Positions 17,892-26,402 of a stretch of DNA of 64,000 nt are shown in pieces; within the stretch, counting starts at the first letter, position 1, and the number at the start of each line of letters is the position of its first letter. Source of the stretch: UBA8524 sp964215915 (GTDB lineage Bacteria; Bacteroidota; Bacteroidia; UBA8524); NCBI GenBank assembly GCA_964215915.1, contig CAXPEB010000047.1, positions 77,326 to 141,325 of the forward strand, written 5' to 3'. A program made the translations under genes and the position numbers. Below the pieces are notes generated by a model that was not told where the DNA came from, did no database searches, and worked only from the letters and a program-made list of their open reading frames with translations.

Positions 17892-19808
17892 ATGAGAATT
17901 ACCTTAATCCTTCTATTCAGTATCCTTTGCTCTGTTCAGGGCATACGGGCACAAAACGACAGCCTGCTTGCCGTAGCCGAATACCGGCATACGCCTGACA
18001 CGCTGAAAGCCAAAATATATGGCGACCTGAGTTTTGCCTCTCGTTTTGCTGACCCCGAAAAAGCCCATCGTTATGCCCAGCTGTCATTGATGTACGCACG
18101 ATCCGGTGCACATCTTCCCTCTATTGCCCAAGCCTACAATGACCTGGGGATTGTTTATTACGACCGGGCCGATTACGACAGCGCCCTGTTCTGTTACCGG
18201 GAATCTCTGAAGATCCGGACAGAACTGGATGACCTTAAAGGGATTGGTGCGCTTTACAACAAAATCGGCATTGTGTATCAAAGCCGCGGACAGTTTGAAG
18301 AAGCGCTGAAGGCGCAACTATCTTCATTGAATTGTTATGACTCCCTGGGGTTTGATTTCGGGATTTCCTACGCTTACAACAATATCGCGATCCTGCATTA
18401 CAACATGGGAAACCTGGAGAAGGCCCTGGAATATTACGAACAAAGCCGGGATATCAAGATACAGATCGGCGACCGCGACGGACTGGGCGGTACGCTTTCC
18501 AATATGGGCAATATCTTCCTGCAGCAACAACGCTTCCGGGAAGCCCTTGACCACTACCACCTGGCTCTCCAGTATATCGATACGGTAAAAAATAGCTATT
18601 ACACTGCCAGTACCTTCAATAACCTGGGAACGGTATACCAGAGTGCAGGCAAAACCGATAGTGCTCTGTACTACATACGCCTCGGGCTATCCTTGCGCGA
18701 AAAAACAGGGGACAAAAAAGGAATTGTTTCCAGCTTGTCTGCCCTGGGTAACCTGTATGTCAATGCCCTCCATCAACCGATAAAGGGACTTAGCTACCTG
18801 CGTGAGGCACTCAGCCTTGCAAGGGAGATCAATGTGCTCAAAGACCATAAAGATGTGCTGCTTAATATCGCGGAAGCGCACAAATCGCTCGGGAATTACC
18901 GGGATGCCTATCAGGCACTGGTAGAAGGAAAGAATCTCTCCGATTCTATCTTCAACGAAACGATGGCCAAAAGCATCAGCGAACTCCAGATCAAATACGA
19001 AACGGAGAAGAAAGAAAAGGAAAACCTGCAACTCCTGCGCGACCAGCAGCTGAAGGATGAGGAAATTGCGAACAAAGCCGCTCTGCTGCGAGGTTTGCTG
19101 GCTATCCTAATCATCCTTACCCTGCTCACTATCCTGATCCTGGTCATCAATAAAAGCCGACAAAACAGGAAACTCCGGCTACTGGAACAACAGCGTTTCC
19201 GGGAGATACTGGAGGCGGAAGAGAAGGAACGCTCCCGGGTGGCCCGTGAGCTTCACGACGGAGTCAGCCAGCTCATCGTCTCGGCCAAAATGAATGTTGA
19301 CGCCATAAAGCAAGACAGCGATCACCCGAACCTCGACCCCGCTATCGAACTACTGACCGAATCCCTGGAAGAGGTAAGAAGCGTCTCCCATAACCTTATG
19401 CCAGGCGCCCTCATACGCCTCGGACTGGTTGCAGCCATCCGGGAAAATGCCAAAAGAATTGCGCATGCCGGAAACGTAAGTATCCATACTGACCTGGACG
19501 AAAGCCTCCGTATACCGGAAGAAATTGCCCGTGCCATGTACCGCATTTACCAAGAATGCCTGAACAACATGCTGCGCTACTCGGAAGCCACCGAGATCCA
19601 TATTTCCCTCAGCAAAGAGGAAGACACGCAGCTTTGCCTGCAAATGGAGGACAACGGTAAGGGCTTTGATGTGCGGCAACTGGATAAATCTTCGGGGATA
19701 GGGTGGAACAATATCCGCTTCCGAACCTCTATCCTGGGCGGGCATTTTGAGATCAGCAGCTCTGGAGAAACAGGCACCTTTGTTAAGGTAAATATCCCGC
19801 TCGCCTGA
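17892..19808 (+). CDS. TPR-containing sensor histidine kinase
   Basis: 638 residues from ATG 17892. A signal peptide (MRITLILLFSILCSVQGIRA) leads into a periplasmic region with about eight tetratricopeptide repeats (residues 45-340; e.g. AQAYNDLGIVYYDRADYDSA), a coiled coil, one membrane span (about 392-415, LLAILIILTLLTILILVI) and a cytoplasmic kinase of the HisKA_3 type. The phosphate-accepting His455 lies in ARELHDGVSQL. The ATPase domain has N-box YQECLNNMLRYSEA and G-box MEDNGKGFD. These kinases usually pair with NarL/LuxR-type regulators; none is encoded beside it. Confidence 0.9.
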   Translation: MRITLILLFSILCSVQGIRAQNDSLLAVAEYRHTPDTLKAKIYGDLSFASRFADPEKAHRYAQLSLMYARSGAHLPSIAQAYNDLGIVYYDRADYDSALFCYRESLKIRTELDDLKGIGALYNKIGIVYQSRGQFEEALKAQLSSLNCYDSLGFDFGISYAYNNIAILHYNMGNLEKALEYYEQSRDIKIQIGDRDGLGGTLSNMGNIFLQQQRFREALDHYHLALQYIDTVKNSYYTASTFNNLGTVYQSAGKTDSALYYIRLGLSLREKTGDKKGIVSSLSALGNLYVNALHQPIKGLSYLREALSLAREINVLKDHKDVLLNIAEAHKSLGNYRDAYQALVEGKNLSDSIFNETMAKSISELQIKYETEKKEKENLQLLRDQQLKDEEIANKAALLRGLLAILIILTLLTILILVINKSRQNRKLRLLEQQRFREILEAEEKERSRVARELHDGVSQLIVSAKMNVDAIKQDSDHPNLDPAIELLTESLEEVRSVSHNLMPGALIRLGLVAAIRENAKRIAHAGNVSIHTDLDESLRIPEEIARAMYRIYQECLNNMLRYSEATEIHISLSKEEDTQLCLQMEDNGKGFDVRQLDKSSGIGWNNIRFRTSILGGHFEISSSGETGTFVKVNIPLA

Positions 19809-19835
19809 TCCGCAACTACTTCCTTATACTTGTAC

Positions 19836-20489
19836 ATGCGATTTTCCATCTTGCTTCTGACTGTTGTGATCCTGACCTCCTGTACGGAACGGCAAACTCC
19901 GATCAAAGACGGTGATTTCCTCTTTCTCAGCCCGGAAGCCTCGGACCTTTCACAGGCTATCGATGCCGTTACTGCCGATAGCAGCGGCCACCATTATACC
20001 CATATGGGACTGGCCCGGGTAGGAGAAAGCGGGAAGGTGGAAGTCTGGCATGCCGCACCTGACAAGGGGGTTACCCTTGAGCCACTGGAAGATTTCCGTT
20101 TGGGCAATGACGGGCAGGCTCGCGAGATGCATGTTTACCGGATGCCGGATTCCATGGCCCAATACCAGCATGTGATCTGGAAACGGGCAGGGATCCTGAA
20201 AGGGCAACCTTATAATCGCACCTATGTAATGGAAGATACGGGCTATTACTGCTCAGAGTTTATCTATGCCCTCTATTCCAATTTTCGGGTATTCGAACTC
20301 AGTCCGATGACCTTCCGGGATCCAGGAACAGGCGACATCTCCGAAACCTGGAAGCAGTACTATGCCGGACTGGGGATACAGGTTCCCGAAGGTAAACCCG
20401 GATGTAATCCCAACAGGATGTCAAAAAACCCCTATCTCAGGCAGGTAGCGGTATTTACTGCAGGAGAGGGGTATAAAATACCCGATTGA
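19836..20489 (+). CDS. YiiX-like NlpC/P60 cysteine hydrolase lipoprotein
   Basis: 217 residues from ATG 19836. The signal peptide ends in lipobox LTSC. The family features are GDFLFLSPEASDLSQAIDAV near the N-terminus, YTHMGLARV with the probable catalytic His, and GYYCSEFIYALY with the probable catalytic Cys (permuted NlpC/P60 order). Members of this permuted papain-like group cleave peptide or amide bonds in the envelope; the substrate is not known. It follows the kinase gene by 27 bp and may be in the same transcript. The frame is also open to a TTG six bases earlier. Confidence 0.75.
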   Translation: MRFSILLLTVVILTSCTERQTPIKDGDFLFLSPEASDLSQAIDAVTADSSGHHYTHMGLARVGESGKVEVWHAAPDKGVTLEPLEDFRLGNDGQAREMHVYRMPDSMAQYQHVIWKRAGILKGQPYNRTYVMEDTGYYCSEFIYALYSNFRVFELSPMTFRDPGTGDISETWKQYYAGLGIQVPEGKPGCNPNRMSKNPYLRQVAVFTAGEGYKIPD

Positions 20490-20577
20490 TTTTCCCAGCA
20501 TGGAAATGAATTGCACTATTGTGCTGATTATCATCTTAATGTAAACTTTTCCAGAATTCTGTTTATACCTTGTAGGT

Positions 20578-21072
20578 ATGAACCTACTAATCCTTGCAGG
20601 CACATTTGTGTCCTGCCTAATCCTTGCGTCTTGTACGGTCAGGGACCGGGAGCAAGACCTCATCCTCGAAACAGAGCCTATGCCGGATAGCGGAAGAAGC
20701 ATCTTCAAGTACCGGCTCCCCGAGACCAGCCTGGTCAGGAAACAAGTAGAGGTTTCTCTTCACAAAGTTTCCGTTTCAGGCAATTGGGTGAAGGTGGAGG
20801 TAAAGAACAGAACCTCGGCGACACTCAGTTCGGTTAAGGGAGAGATTGTATTCCTCGACAAAGACGGGGAGATCCTCCAGGACACCTTCCTGAAAAGAAG
20901 CTACCATCCTTTTTCCATCTATAAGATGCAGGGACTGGTTGGGTCTGACTCTGCGGCTGTGTTCACCATTGAAATGGAGGTGCCGCACGCTACCAAAACG
21001 GCGAGGGTACTGTTGAAACAGGCCACTCATGCCGATGGCACCGTGATGCAGTTCAAGCCTTCAGTCAGGTGA
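20578..21072 (+). CDS. Predicted lipoprotein
   Basis: 164 residues with a lipoprotein signal (FVSCLILASC). The mature domain has a beta-sandwich pattern resembling the FxLyD-type extracytoplasmic domain (VSVSGNWVKVEVKNRTSATL, SVKGEIVFLDKDGEILQDT, FTIEMEVPHATKTARV). These modules are common in envelope lipoproteins and have no set role. Its 3' end overlaps the convergent yihY-type gene by 12 bp. Confidence 0.6.
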   Translation: MNLLILAGTFVSCLILASCTVRDREQDLILETEPMPDSGRSIFKYRLPETSLVRKQVEVSLHKVSVSGNWVKVEVKNRTSATLSSVKGEIVFLDKDGEILQDTFLKRSYHPFSIYKMQGLVGSDSAAVFTIEMEVPHATKTARVLLKQATHADGTVMQFKPSVR

Positions 21073-22434
21073 TTCTTCCGTATCCTTTTTCCTGAGCTGC
21101 GGGTAGAGATCCAGAACATGGATATTCTGTTCGGAAGCTTCCGTGGAACGGTACAGCCTCTCAACCAGATCAGCGGCAGCATTCAGCTCCTCGGGCAGCT
21201 GAAGTTTTCTGCCGTGGCTGCTGAAACTGTCAAGTTTCTGGATGACAAATGCCAGGTTAAGCTTATCGATACTTACCCCTGGCTGGTACGCCGTGGCCGC
21301 ATCTTCGCTATCCAGCACCACCTCACTCAGAAGGCCGGCGCGGCACATCTCATTGCAGAACTCCTTCACCACTTTGAATGGAAGGTCCAGATGTATGCTG
21401 AGTTCTTCCGCCGTATAAGGGGGTTCCTCGTCTTCAAAGCGCCGGGCAACCATGCCCAGCGTACTCATGGCCAGGATGAGTTTTTCTTTGGTGCTGGGGG
21501 TGAAATGCAGGCGTTCATCCACATGCAATTCAATATTCTGCAGGGAATAGGAGATCTCTGCACCAATCAATACAATGATCCAGCTCACCTGCAGGAAGGT
21601 GATGAACAACGGGAAAAAGGCAAAGCTGCCGTAGATCGCGTTGAAGCGGCTCACCCCCACCTGGAACTCCACATAGCCCCATTGAAATAACTGAAAGCTG
21701 ATACCCGCAACCAGTCCCGCAACCAGGGCGGATTTGAACTTCACCCGGGTATTGGGCATAACCATGTACAGCAGGGTGAAGAGGAGGGCACTCAACAGGT
21801 AGGGGATCAGATTGATGGAAAATACGATGAGCTGCTTAAGGAAGCCGAGTGAGATCCATTCTTCGGCGAATTGGGTGATAAAGGCCGAGATAAAGATCGT
21901 AGCGCTGCCCATGGCAATGATCAGCAGGGGCGCGATCAGCAGAATACTGAAATAATCCGTGAACTTTCGTATCCAGGTACGGGCACTATTCACTTGCCAG
22001 ATGCTATTGAAGCTAGCTTCAACACTACTCAGCACCTGCAATACCGACCAGATCAGCAGCACCAACCCGAACCCGGCCATCAGGCCACCCTGTGTATTGG
22101 CCAGCAGGCGGTTGACAAATCCAAGCAGGTATTCCAGCAGTTGAGGCTGTTCACTGAAGGCCCGGTAGAGTTCTTCGCGTAGGCGCTCCTCCAGTCCGAA
22201 GCCTTTGGCCACCCCGAAGATCATCGCCACCACAGGCACTACGGAAAGCAGGGTATAGAAGGTCAGTGCGGAAGCCTGCAGAATGAGTTGTTTCTCATTG
22301 AAATCTTTAAAGGCCAGGATGATGATACGTACAAGCTTCACCAGGTAACGGTTGGTGCGGTTCAGCTTGGTCTCATCTACCGTCCATACGCCATGACTCA
22401 AAAAACGGAATAATCGCTTTAGCAGCTTCTTCAC
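21061..22434 (-). CDS. YihY/BrkB family inner-membrane protein
   Basis: 457 residues starting at GTG 22434. Six membrane spans fit the YihY pattern, including LQASALTFYTLLSVVPVVAMIFGVA near the N-terminus, GGLMAGFGLVLLIWSVLQVL, and ISFQLFQWGYVEFQVGVSRFNAIYGSFAFFP. The family was once misnamed ribonuclease BN; its true function is unknown. The C-terminal 130 residues (LILAMSTLGMVARRFEDEE, AEELSIHLDLPFKVV) look like a cytoplasmic winged-helix extension, common in Bacteroidota members. It is the last gene before the DUF559 repeat island, and shares 12 bp with the convergent lipoprotein. Confidence 0.85.
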   Translation of the reverse strand: MKKLLKRLFRFLSHGVWTVDETKLNRTNRYLVKLVRIIILAFKDFNEKQLILQASALTFYTLLSVVPVVAMIFGVAKGFGLEERLREELYRAFSEQPQLLEYLLGFVNRLLANTQGGLMAGFGLVLLIWSVLQVLSSVEASFNSIWQVNSARTWIRKFTDYFSILLIAPLLIIAMGSATIFISAFITQFAEEWISLGFLKQLIVFSINLIPYLLSALLFTLLYMVMPNTRVKFKSALVAGLVAGISFQLFQWGYVEFQVGVSRFNAIYGSFAFFPLFITFLQVSWIIVLIGAEISYSLQNIELHVDERLHFTPSTKEKLILAMSTLGMVARRFEDEEPPYTAEELSIHLDLPFKVVKEFCNEMCRAGLLSEVVLDSEDAATAYQPGVSIDKLNLAFVIQKLDSFSSHGRKLQLPEELNAAADLVERLYRSTEASEQNIHVLDLYPQLRKKDTEESPD

Positions 22435-22568
22435 GTCCCGAATATACGAAGATGCAGGGATTGGAGGTTGCTATAGGCTATTGACCCTTGGCCATTCGCA
22501 TTTGGTACTTTTCCAAGAGCAGCAGCAATACAAACACCCAAGGGCAGAAAACAGATCATGAAACTCGT

Positions 22569-22757
22569 GGGGAGGACAGCCAGAATGCACATCTCCCCCT
22601 CTGGAGGGGGCGGGGGGAGGACAGCCTGAATGCACAACTCCCCCTTTGGAGGGGGCAGGGGGAGGACAGCCTGAATGTACAACTCCCCCCTTTGGAGGGG
22701 GCGGGGGGAGGACAGCCTGAATGTACAACTCCCCCCTTTGGAGGGGGCGGGGGGAGG
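22569..22757. repeat. Tandem array of four ~47-bp palindromic units
   Basis: Four head-to-tail copies of about 46-47 bp. Each contains the inverted repeat CTCCCCCTTTGGAGGGGGC and the linker GGACAGCCTGAATGTACAA. The last two copies differ only by length of the C and G runs; the first has CTCTGG in place of CTTTGG. There are no spacer sequences, so it is not a CRISPR array. The remaining gap between the yihY-type start (22434) and the DUF559 gene (22872) shows nothing else that I can identify. Confidence 0.85.
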
Positions 22758-22871
22758 AAAATGACAATACTTCCTCAATAATTACCTAACCACGGTAAAA
22801 TAACCGTCTCCTCCAGGTCAAAGTGCACTCATTCCTGCTCAACCCGGTCAAAACATCCGGAACTTCGGGAT

Positions 22872-23315
22872 ATGAACCATTATTACAACAAAAGGCTTAG
22901 GAATAATGCACGAGAAAACCGAAAGAACATGACTTTGGGAGAGATCATTGTCTGGGACAAAATCCTGAAAAGGTCCGGGCTTGGTGTTAAGTTCAAACGT
23001 CAGCGACCTATGGGTCCCTATATTCTTGATTTTTACTCCGCCGAACTCAATGTAGCGCTGGAAATAGACGGCTATACCCATCGATTTGATGAGACCAGAG
23101 CAAATGATAAAAGGAAGTCCGAGTGGCTTCTCCGGCACGGGATTATCCTTATCCGAATACCGGATGAACAGGTGTTTCATGATTTGAGTAATCTGAAAAT
23201 TAGGCTGTTTGAAGTGATTCGGGAGTTAAAGGGACAAAGGGCAAATCCTCCCCCCGCCCCCTCCAAAGGGGGAGGCATAATATCCTTCCAAGGGGAAGGC
23301 GTAATCCATCTCTAA
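22872..23315 (+). CDS. DUF559 (Vsr-like) endonuclease-domain protein
   Basis: 147 residues. The PD-(D/E)xK fold typical of very-short-patch-repair-like DUF559 proteins is intact: ARENRKNMTLGEIIVWDKIL, then GVKFKRQRPMGPYILDFYSAE, LNVALEIDGYTHRFDETRAND, and GIILIRIPDEQVFHDL. The predicted catalytic acids are in LDFYSAEL and LEIDG. The domain ends near residue 120; the last 20 or so residues, including NPPPAPSKGGG, are encoded by an inverted copy of the palindromic repeat rather than by ordinary domain sequence. Target and role unknown. It is the only gene in the repeat island. Confidence 0.8.
   Translation: MNHYYNKRLRNNARENRKNMTLGEIIVWDKILKRSGLGVKFKRQRPMGPYILDFYSAELNVALEIDGYTHRFDETRANDKRKSEWLLRHGIILIRIPDEQVFHDLSNLKIRLFEVIRELKGQRANPPPAPSKGGGIISFQGEGVIHL
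23246..23275. repeat. Inverted copy of the palindromic unit inside the DUF559 3' end
   Basis: The reverse complement of this stretch matches the core of the left tandem array over about 30 bases, differing only in the length of one C run. It lies inside the coding sequence of the DUF559 gene and adds the PPPAPSKGG tail. The gene is therefore bracketed by inverted copies: an array on the left and this single copy on the right. Confidence 0.85.
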
Positions 23316-23424
23316 TCTCAGACTTCCCCCGCTTCGCTTTTTTCAGAATACGGGAAGCCCATACACAAATAGATATGAACCAGTAAGTTAAAGAAACAAA
23401 AAGGCTAATCCGGCCCCTGCCTTT

Positions 23425-23538
23425 GAAGGAGTCGCGCCTCGACGGAGCTCGGCGTGACAGGACGAGAGACGGACAAGGAGAGAAAGGCAAGAGGCAAAAA
23501 GCGAACAGCAAACTGCCAAAACCCAATACCAAAAACCG
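23425..23538. repeat. Direct repeat copy 1 (pair with 23575-23666)
   Basis: Begins with GAAGGAGTCGCGCCTCGACG, continues with a GC-rich GACGGAGCTC segment and ends with CCAAAACCCAATACCAAAAA. It carries about 20 extra bases (GAGGCAAAAAGCGAACAGC) absent from copy 2. The 376 bp stretch 23316-23691 holds only this pair and a degenerate G/C palindrome at about 23551-23580. Confidence 0.8.
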
Positions 23539-23574
23539 TGTACCTCAAAAGTCCTCCCCCCGCCCCGGCCTTTT

Positions 23575-23666
23575 AAGGAGTCGCGCCTCGACGGAGCTCG
23601 GCGTGACAGGACGAGAGACGGACAAAGAGGGAAAGGCAAACTGCCAAAACCCAATACCAAAAACCG
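23575..23666. repeat. Direct repeat copy 2
   Basis: Near-identical to copy 1 (first 55 bases almost exact), 92 bp long. Its last part, CTGCCAAAACCCAATACC, also recurs four times in the 36 kb island, linking the two islands as one dispersed repeat family. Confidence 0.8.
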
Positions 23667-23691
23667 AGAACCTCAAAAGCCCGTTACCGAA

Positions 23692-25668
23692 TTAAAACCG
23701 AAGCAACTCTTCCAGGCTGATTTCAAACTGCTTAACCGGGAGGAAAGCTTGTTCCAGCGGGATAGCAAAAGGAACCGGAGTATCCAGGCTCCCTACCCGT
23801 TTTACGGGAGCGTCCAGCAGCTGGAAGCAATGCTCGGAAATCCAGGCGGCAATCTCGGCACCGATCCCTCCGGTGAGGGTATCTTCATGCAACACCAGCG
23901 CCCTTCCTGTTTTTGCAACCGTAGCCTTTACGGCTTCCTTATCCCAGGGAAGAAGACTGCGCAGATCGATAATGTCCGCATCAATCCCCTTTTTCTCACA
24001 CAGGCTCAGGGCCCAGTGTACTCCCATCCCATAGGTGATGATACTCACCTCCTCCCCTTCGCGGGCAGTACGGGCCTTTCCTATAGGCAGGGTATAATAA
24101 CTATCCGGAACCGACCCTTCCAACGACCGGTATAAGGCTTTGTGTTCAAAGAACAGCACCGGGTTCGGGTCGGCAAAAGCCGCACAAAGCAAGCCCTTTG
24201 CATCCTCCGGGGTCGCGGGATACAGAATCTTCAGTCCCGGCACATGGAAGAACCAGGCCTCATTGCTCTGGCTATGAAACGGACCGGCTCCCACCCCGGC
24301 TCCCGTGGGCATCCGGATAACCACATCGGCATGCTGACCCCAGCGGTAATGCGATTTGGCCAGATTGTTTACGATCTGGTTAAAGCCACAGCTCACGAAG
24401 TCGGCAAACTGCATCTCCACCATGGCCTTATGCCCTTTGATGGACAAGCCATAGGCTGCGCCGATAATCGCCGACTCACACAGCGGGGTATTCCGCACCC
24501 GGTCATGGCCGAAAGCCTCGGTAAATCCCTGGGTGATCTTAAACACACCGCCGTAATCACCGATATCCTGGCCCATAAGGACCAACTCCGGGAAACGTTC
24601 CATACTCTGACGAAGGCCGTCGCTGATTGCATCCACCAGGCGTTTTTCAGTCCTGGCATCGGAAGGTTCAATCGGTTCCTGTTCATACGCTTCATACACA
24701 TCTCCCAACTCCTCTTCCAAATCCGGAACCACCTCGGCTTCCGCAAAAACCTGCTCCAGCCCTTCTTCTATCTCTTTTTTGATCGCCGAACGGATTTCTG
24801 CCTCCTTCTCTTCGGGCAGCACGCCTTCCGCTTTCAGCCATCGTGTATAGTTTTCGACAGGGTCTTTTTTACCCCATTCTTCGATCAATTCCTGCGGCAC
24901 ATACTTGGTGCCGGAAGCTTCTTCATGCCCACGCATCCGGAAGGTCATACATTCCAGGATCACCGGCCGGGGGTTTTCTCTTATGGATGAGGCCAGCTCT
25001 TCCAACAGGTGTACCACTTCCAGGATATTGTTCCCGTCAACCTGAAAGGCTTCCATGCCATACCCTACTCCCTTGTCAATAAACTGCTTACAACGGAACT
25101 GTTGGTCGGAAGGGGTACTCAATCCATAGCCATTATTCTCAATGAGAAAGATTACCGGCAAATCCCAAACAGCAGCCGTGTTGAGGGCCTCGTGAAAATC
25201 TCCTTCGCTGGCTCCACCGTCGCCACTGAATGCCAAGGCCAGCTTTTTTTCTCCTTTCAGCTTGTGTGCCAGCGCAATTCCGTCTGCCACCCCAAGCATT
25301 GCACCCAGGTGGGAGATCATACCGACAATACGGTATTCATTGGTGCCGAAATGGAATGAGCGCTCCCGTCCCTTGCTGAAACCCGATTTTTTCCCCTGCC
25401 ATTGGGCAAAGAGTTTGGCAAACGGGATGTTCCTGCCGGTAAATACGCCCAGGTTCCGGTGCAGAGGCATGATGTACTCGTCTTCCTCCAGTACAGCCGC
25501 AACCCCGCTGGCTATGGCTTCCTGCCCGATCCCCGAAAACCACTTGGAAATTTTACCCTGACGCAAGAGTATGAGCATGCGCTCTTCTATCATGCGGGGC
25601 TTAAGAATTCGGACATAGAGATCAAGCAGCTCTTCGTCGCTCAGGTTCCGGCGATTGAATTCCATCAT
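23692..25668 (-). CDS. Fused alpha-beta E1 subunit of a 2-oxoacid dehydrogenase
   Basis: 658 residues. The N-terminal half (1-330) is E1-alpha, with the ThDP-binding motif SGDGGASEGDFHEALNTAA...IENNGYGLSTP at about residues 148-190. The C-terminal half (330-658) is E1-beta: LMGQDIGDYGGVFKITQGF, RVRNTPLCESAIIGAAYGLS, and AFADPNPVLFFEHKALYR. A single chain with both is usual for Bacteroidota. It decarboxylates a 2-oxo acid, most likely branched-chain 2-oxo acids, and feeds an E2 that is not present here. A -7 box lies 10 bp upstream of the start. Confidence 0.9.
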   Translation of the reverse strand: MMEFNRRNLSDEELLDLYVRILKPRMIEERMLILLRQGKISKWFSGIGQEAIASGVAAVLEEDEYIMPLHRNLGVFTGRNIPFAKLFAQWQGKKSGFSKGRERSFHFGTNEYRIVGMISHLGAMLGVADGIALAHKLKGEKKLALAFSGDGGASEGDFHEALNTAAVWDLPVIFLIENNGYGLSTPSDQQFRCKQFIDKGVGYGMEAFQVDGNNILEVVHLLEELASSIRENPRPVILECMTFRMRGHEEASGTKYVPQELIEEWGKKDPVENYTRWLKAEGVLPEEKEAEIRSAIKKEIEEGLEQVFAEAEVVPDLEEELGDVYEAYEQEPIEPSDARTEKRLVDAISDGLRQSMERFPELVLMGQDIGDYGGVFKITQGFTEAFGHDRVRNTPLCESAIIGAAYGLSIKGHKAMVEMQFADFVSCGFNQIVNNLAKSHYRWGQHADVVIRMPTGAGVGAGPFHSQSNEAWFFHVPGLKILYPATPEDAKGLLCAAFADPNPVLFFEHKALYRSLEGSVPDSYYTLPIGKARTAREGEEVSIITYGMGVHWALSLCEKKGIDADIIDLRSLLPWDKEAVKATVAKTGRALVLHEDTLTGGIGAEIAAWISEHCFQLLDAPVKRVGSLDTPVPFAIPLEQAFLPVKQFEISLEELLRF

Positions 25669-25678
25669 AAGATGGCGC

Positions 25679-25686
25679 CAAATTTA
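25679..25686 (-). promoter_or_regulatory. Candidate -7 promoter element of the E1 gene
   Basis: TAAATTTG on the minus strand, matching the Bacteroidota -7 consensus TAnnTTTG, ends 10 nt before the ATG. The leader would be a few bases at most. No TTG -33 element at the right spacing was seen. Confidence 0.55.
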
Positions 25687-25720
25687 GGGGAATTCCACAT
25701 TGGAAAAGAGGGTCGCTTCA

Positions 25721-26353
25721 CTAAAAATTAATACCAAGACCGAGTCGAGTTTCTGTCTGAAAGAATGGGGTTCGGTAATACTTGGGAATTCCCGATAAAT
25801 ATTGCCCTCCCTCAAAATCATTGTATACACTCTGTACGGCAGAAAAGGCCTGTGAGGCCTGCAGTGACCAGTGACGGGACAGCCTTACTCTAAAATTAAC
25901 AGCCAGACGGGCTCCTATCGAGACATCTCTTACGGTATACGCAATGCAGGAACCACGGACAAATCCTCCATTGGCAAATCGGGTATACCCATTTCTGAGT
26001 ACCAACCCGTAAGCCAATCTCAGACTCATTCCTCTATACTGACTGAGCCTGGTCAGACGGTTGAACTCGCCCTGATACCAATGAACAAAATGGGGTTTGT
26101 AGTATCCGGTATACGCTCCATCAAACGAGGAAAACCCTGTATTCAACGCTATTTGCCAGGCAGTCTTTTCCCGGTAACGGGTATAGCTTAACCCGGTAGG
26201 GAATACGGAACTCAGATCCGGATTCTCTATAGTCCCTCCAAAAGCATATACGTAGGACCAATGCAGGTTAAGCTCATTTCTTATCTCTTGCTTATCCTGA
26301 GCGTAAGCAGTCAGCCCAACACCCCAAAAGACGAGTAAGAGCCAGGGTTTCAT
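25721..26353 (-). CDS. Predicted outer-membrane beta-barrel protein
   Basis: 210 residues from ATG 26353; the frame stays open for 60 codons upstream but that part is arginine-rich and not signal-like, whereas ATG 26353 starts a clear signal peptide ending TAYAQ. The mature part has alternating hydrophobic strands (LNLHWSYVYAFGGTI, MSLRLAYGLVLRN, VSIGARLAVNFRVRL, TRLGLGINF) as expected for a small 10-12-strand barrel. No ligand is suggested. It lies 52 bp upstream of the E1 gene and 49 bp downstream of the subtilase, same direction. Confidence 0.6.
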   Translation of the reverse strand: MKPWLLLVFWGVGLTAYAQDKQEIRNELNLHWSYVYAFGGTIENPDLSSVFPTGLSYTRYREKTAWQIALNTGFSSFDGAYTGYYKPHFVHWYQGEFNRLTRLSQYRGMSLRLAYGLVLRNGYTRFANGGFVRGSCIAYTVRDVSIGARLAVNFRVRLSRHWSLQASQAFSAVQSVYNDFEGGQYLSGIPKYYRTPFFQTETRLGLGINF

Positions 26354-26402
26354 ACTGAAAAGATACAGAAACCGATAGAAACGGAAACAAGTCCGGATAG
26401 GT

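Noticed and set aside
22569..22757. CRISPR array
   Set aside because: The units are directly joined with no unique spacers, and there is no cas gene.
22431..22781. Open frames with PPPAPSKGG-like text on both strands
   Set aside because: They only reflect the palindromic G/C repeat.
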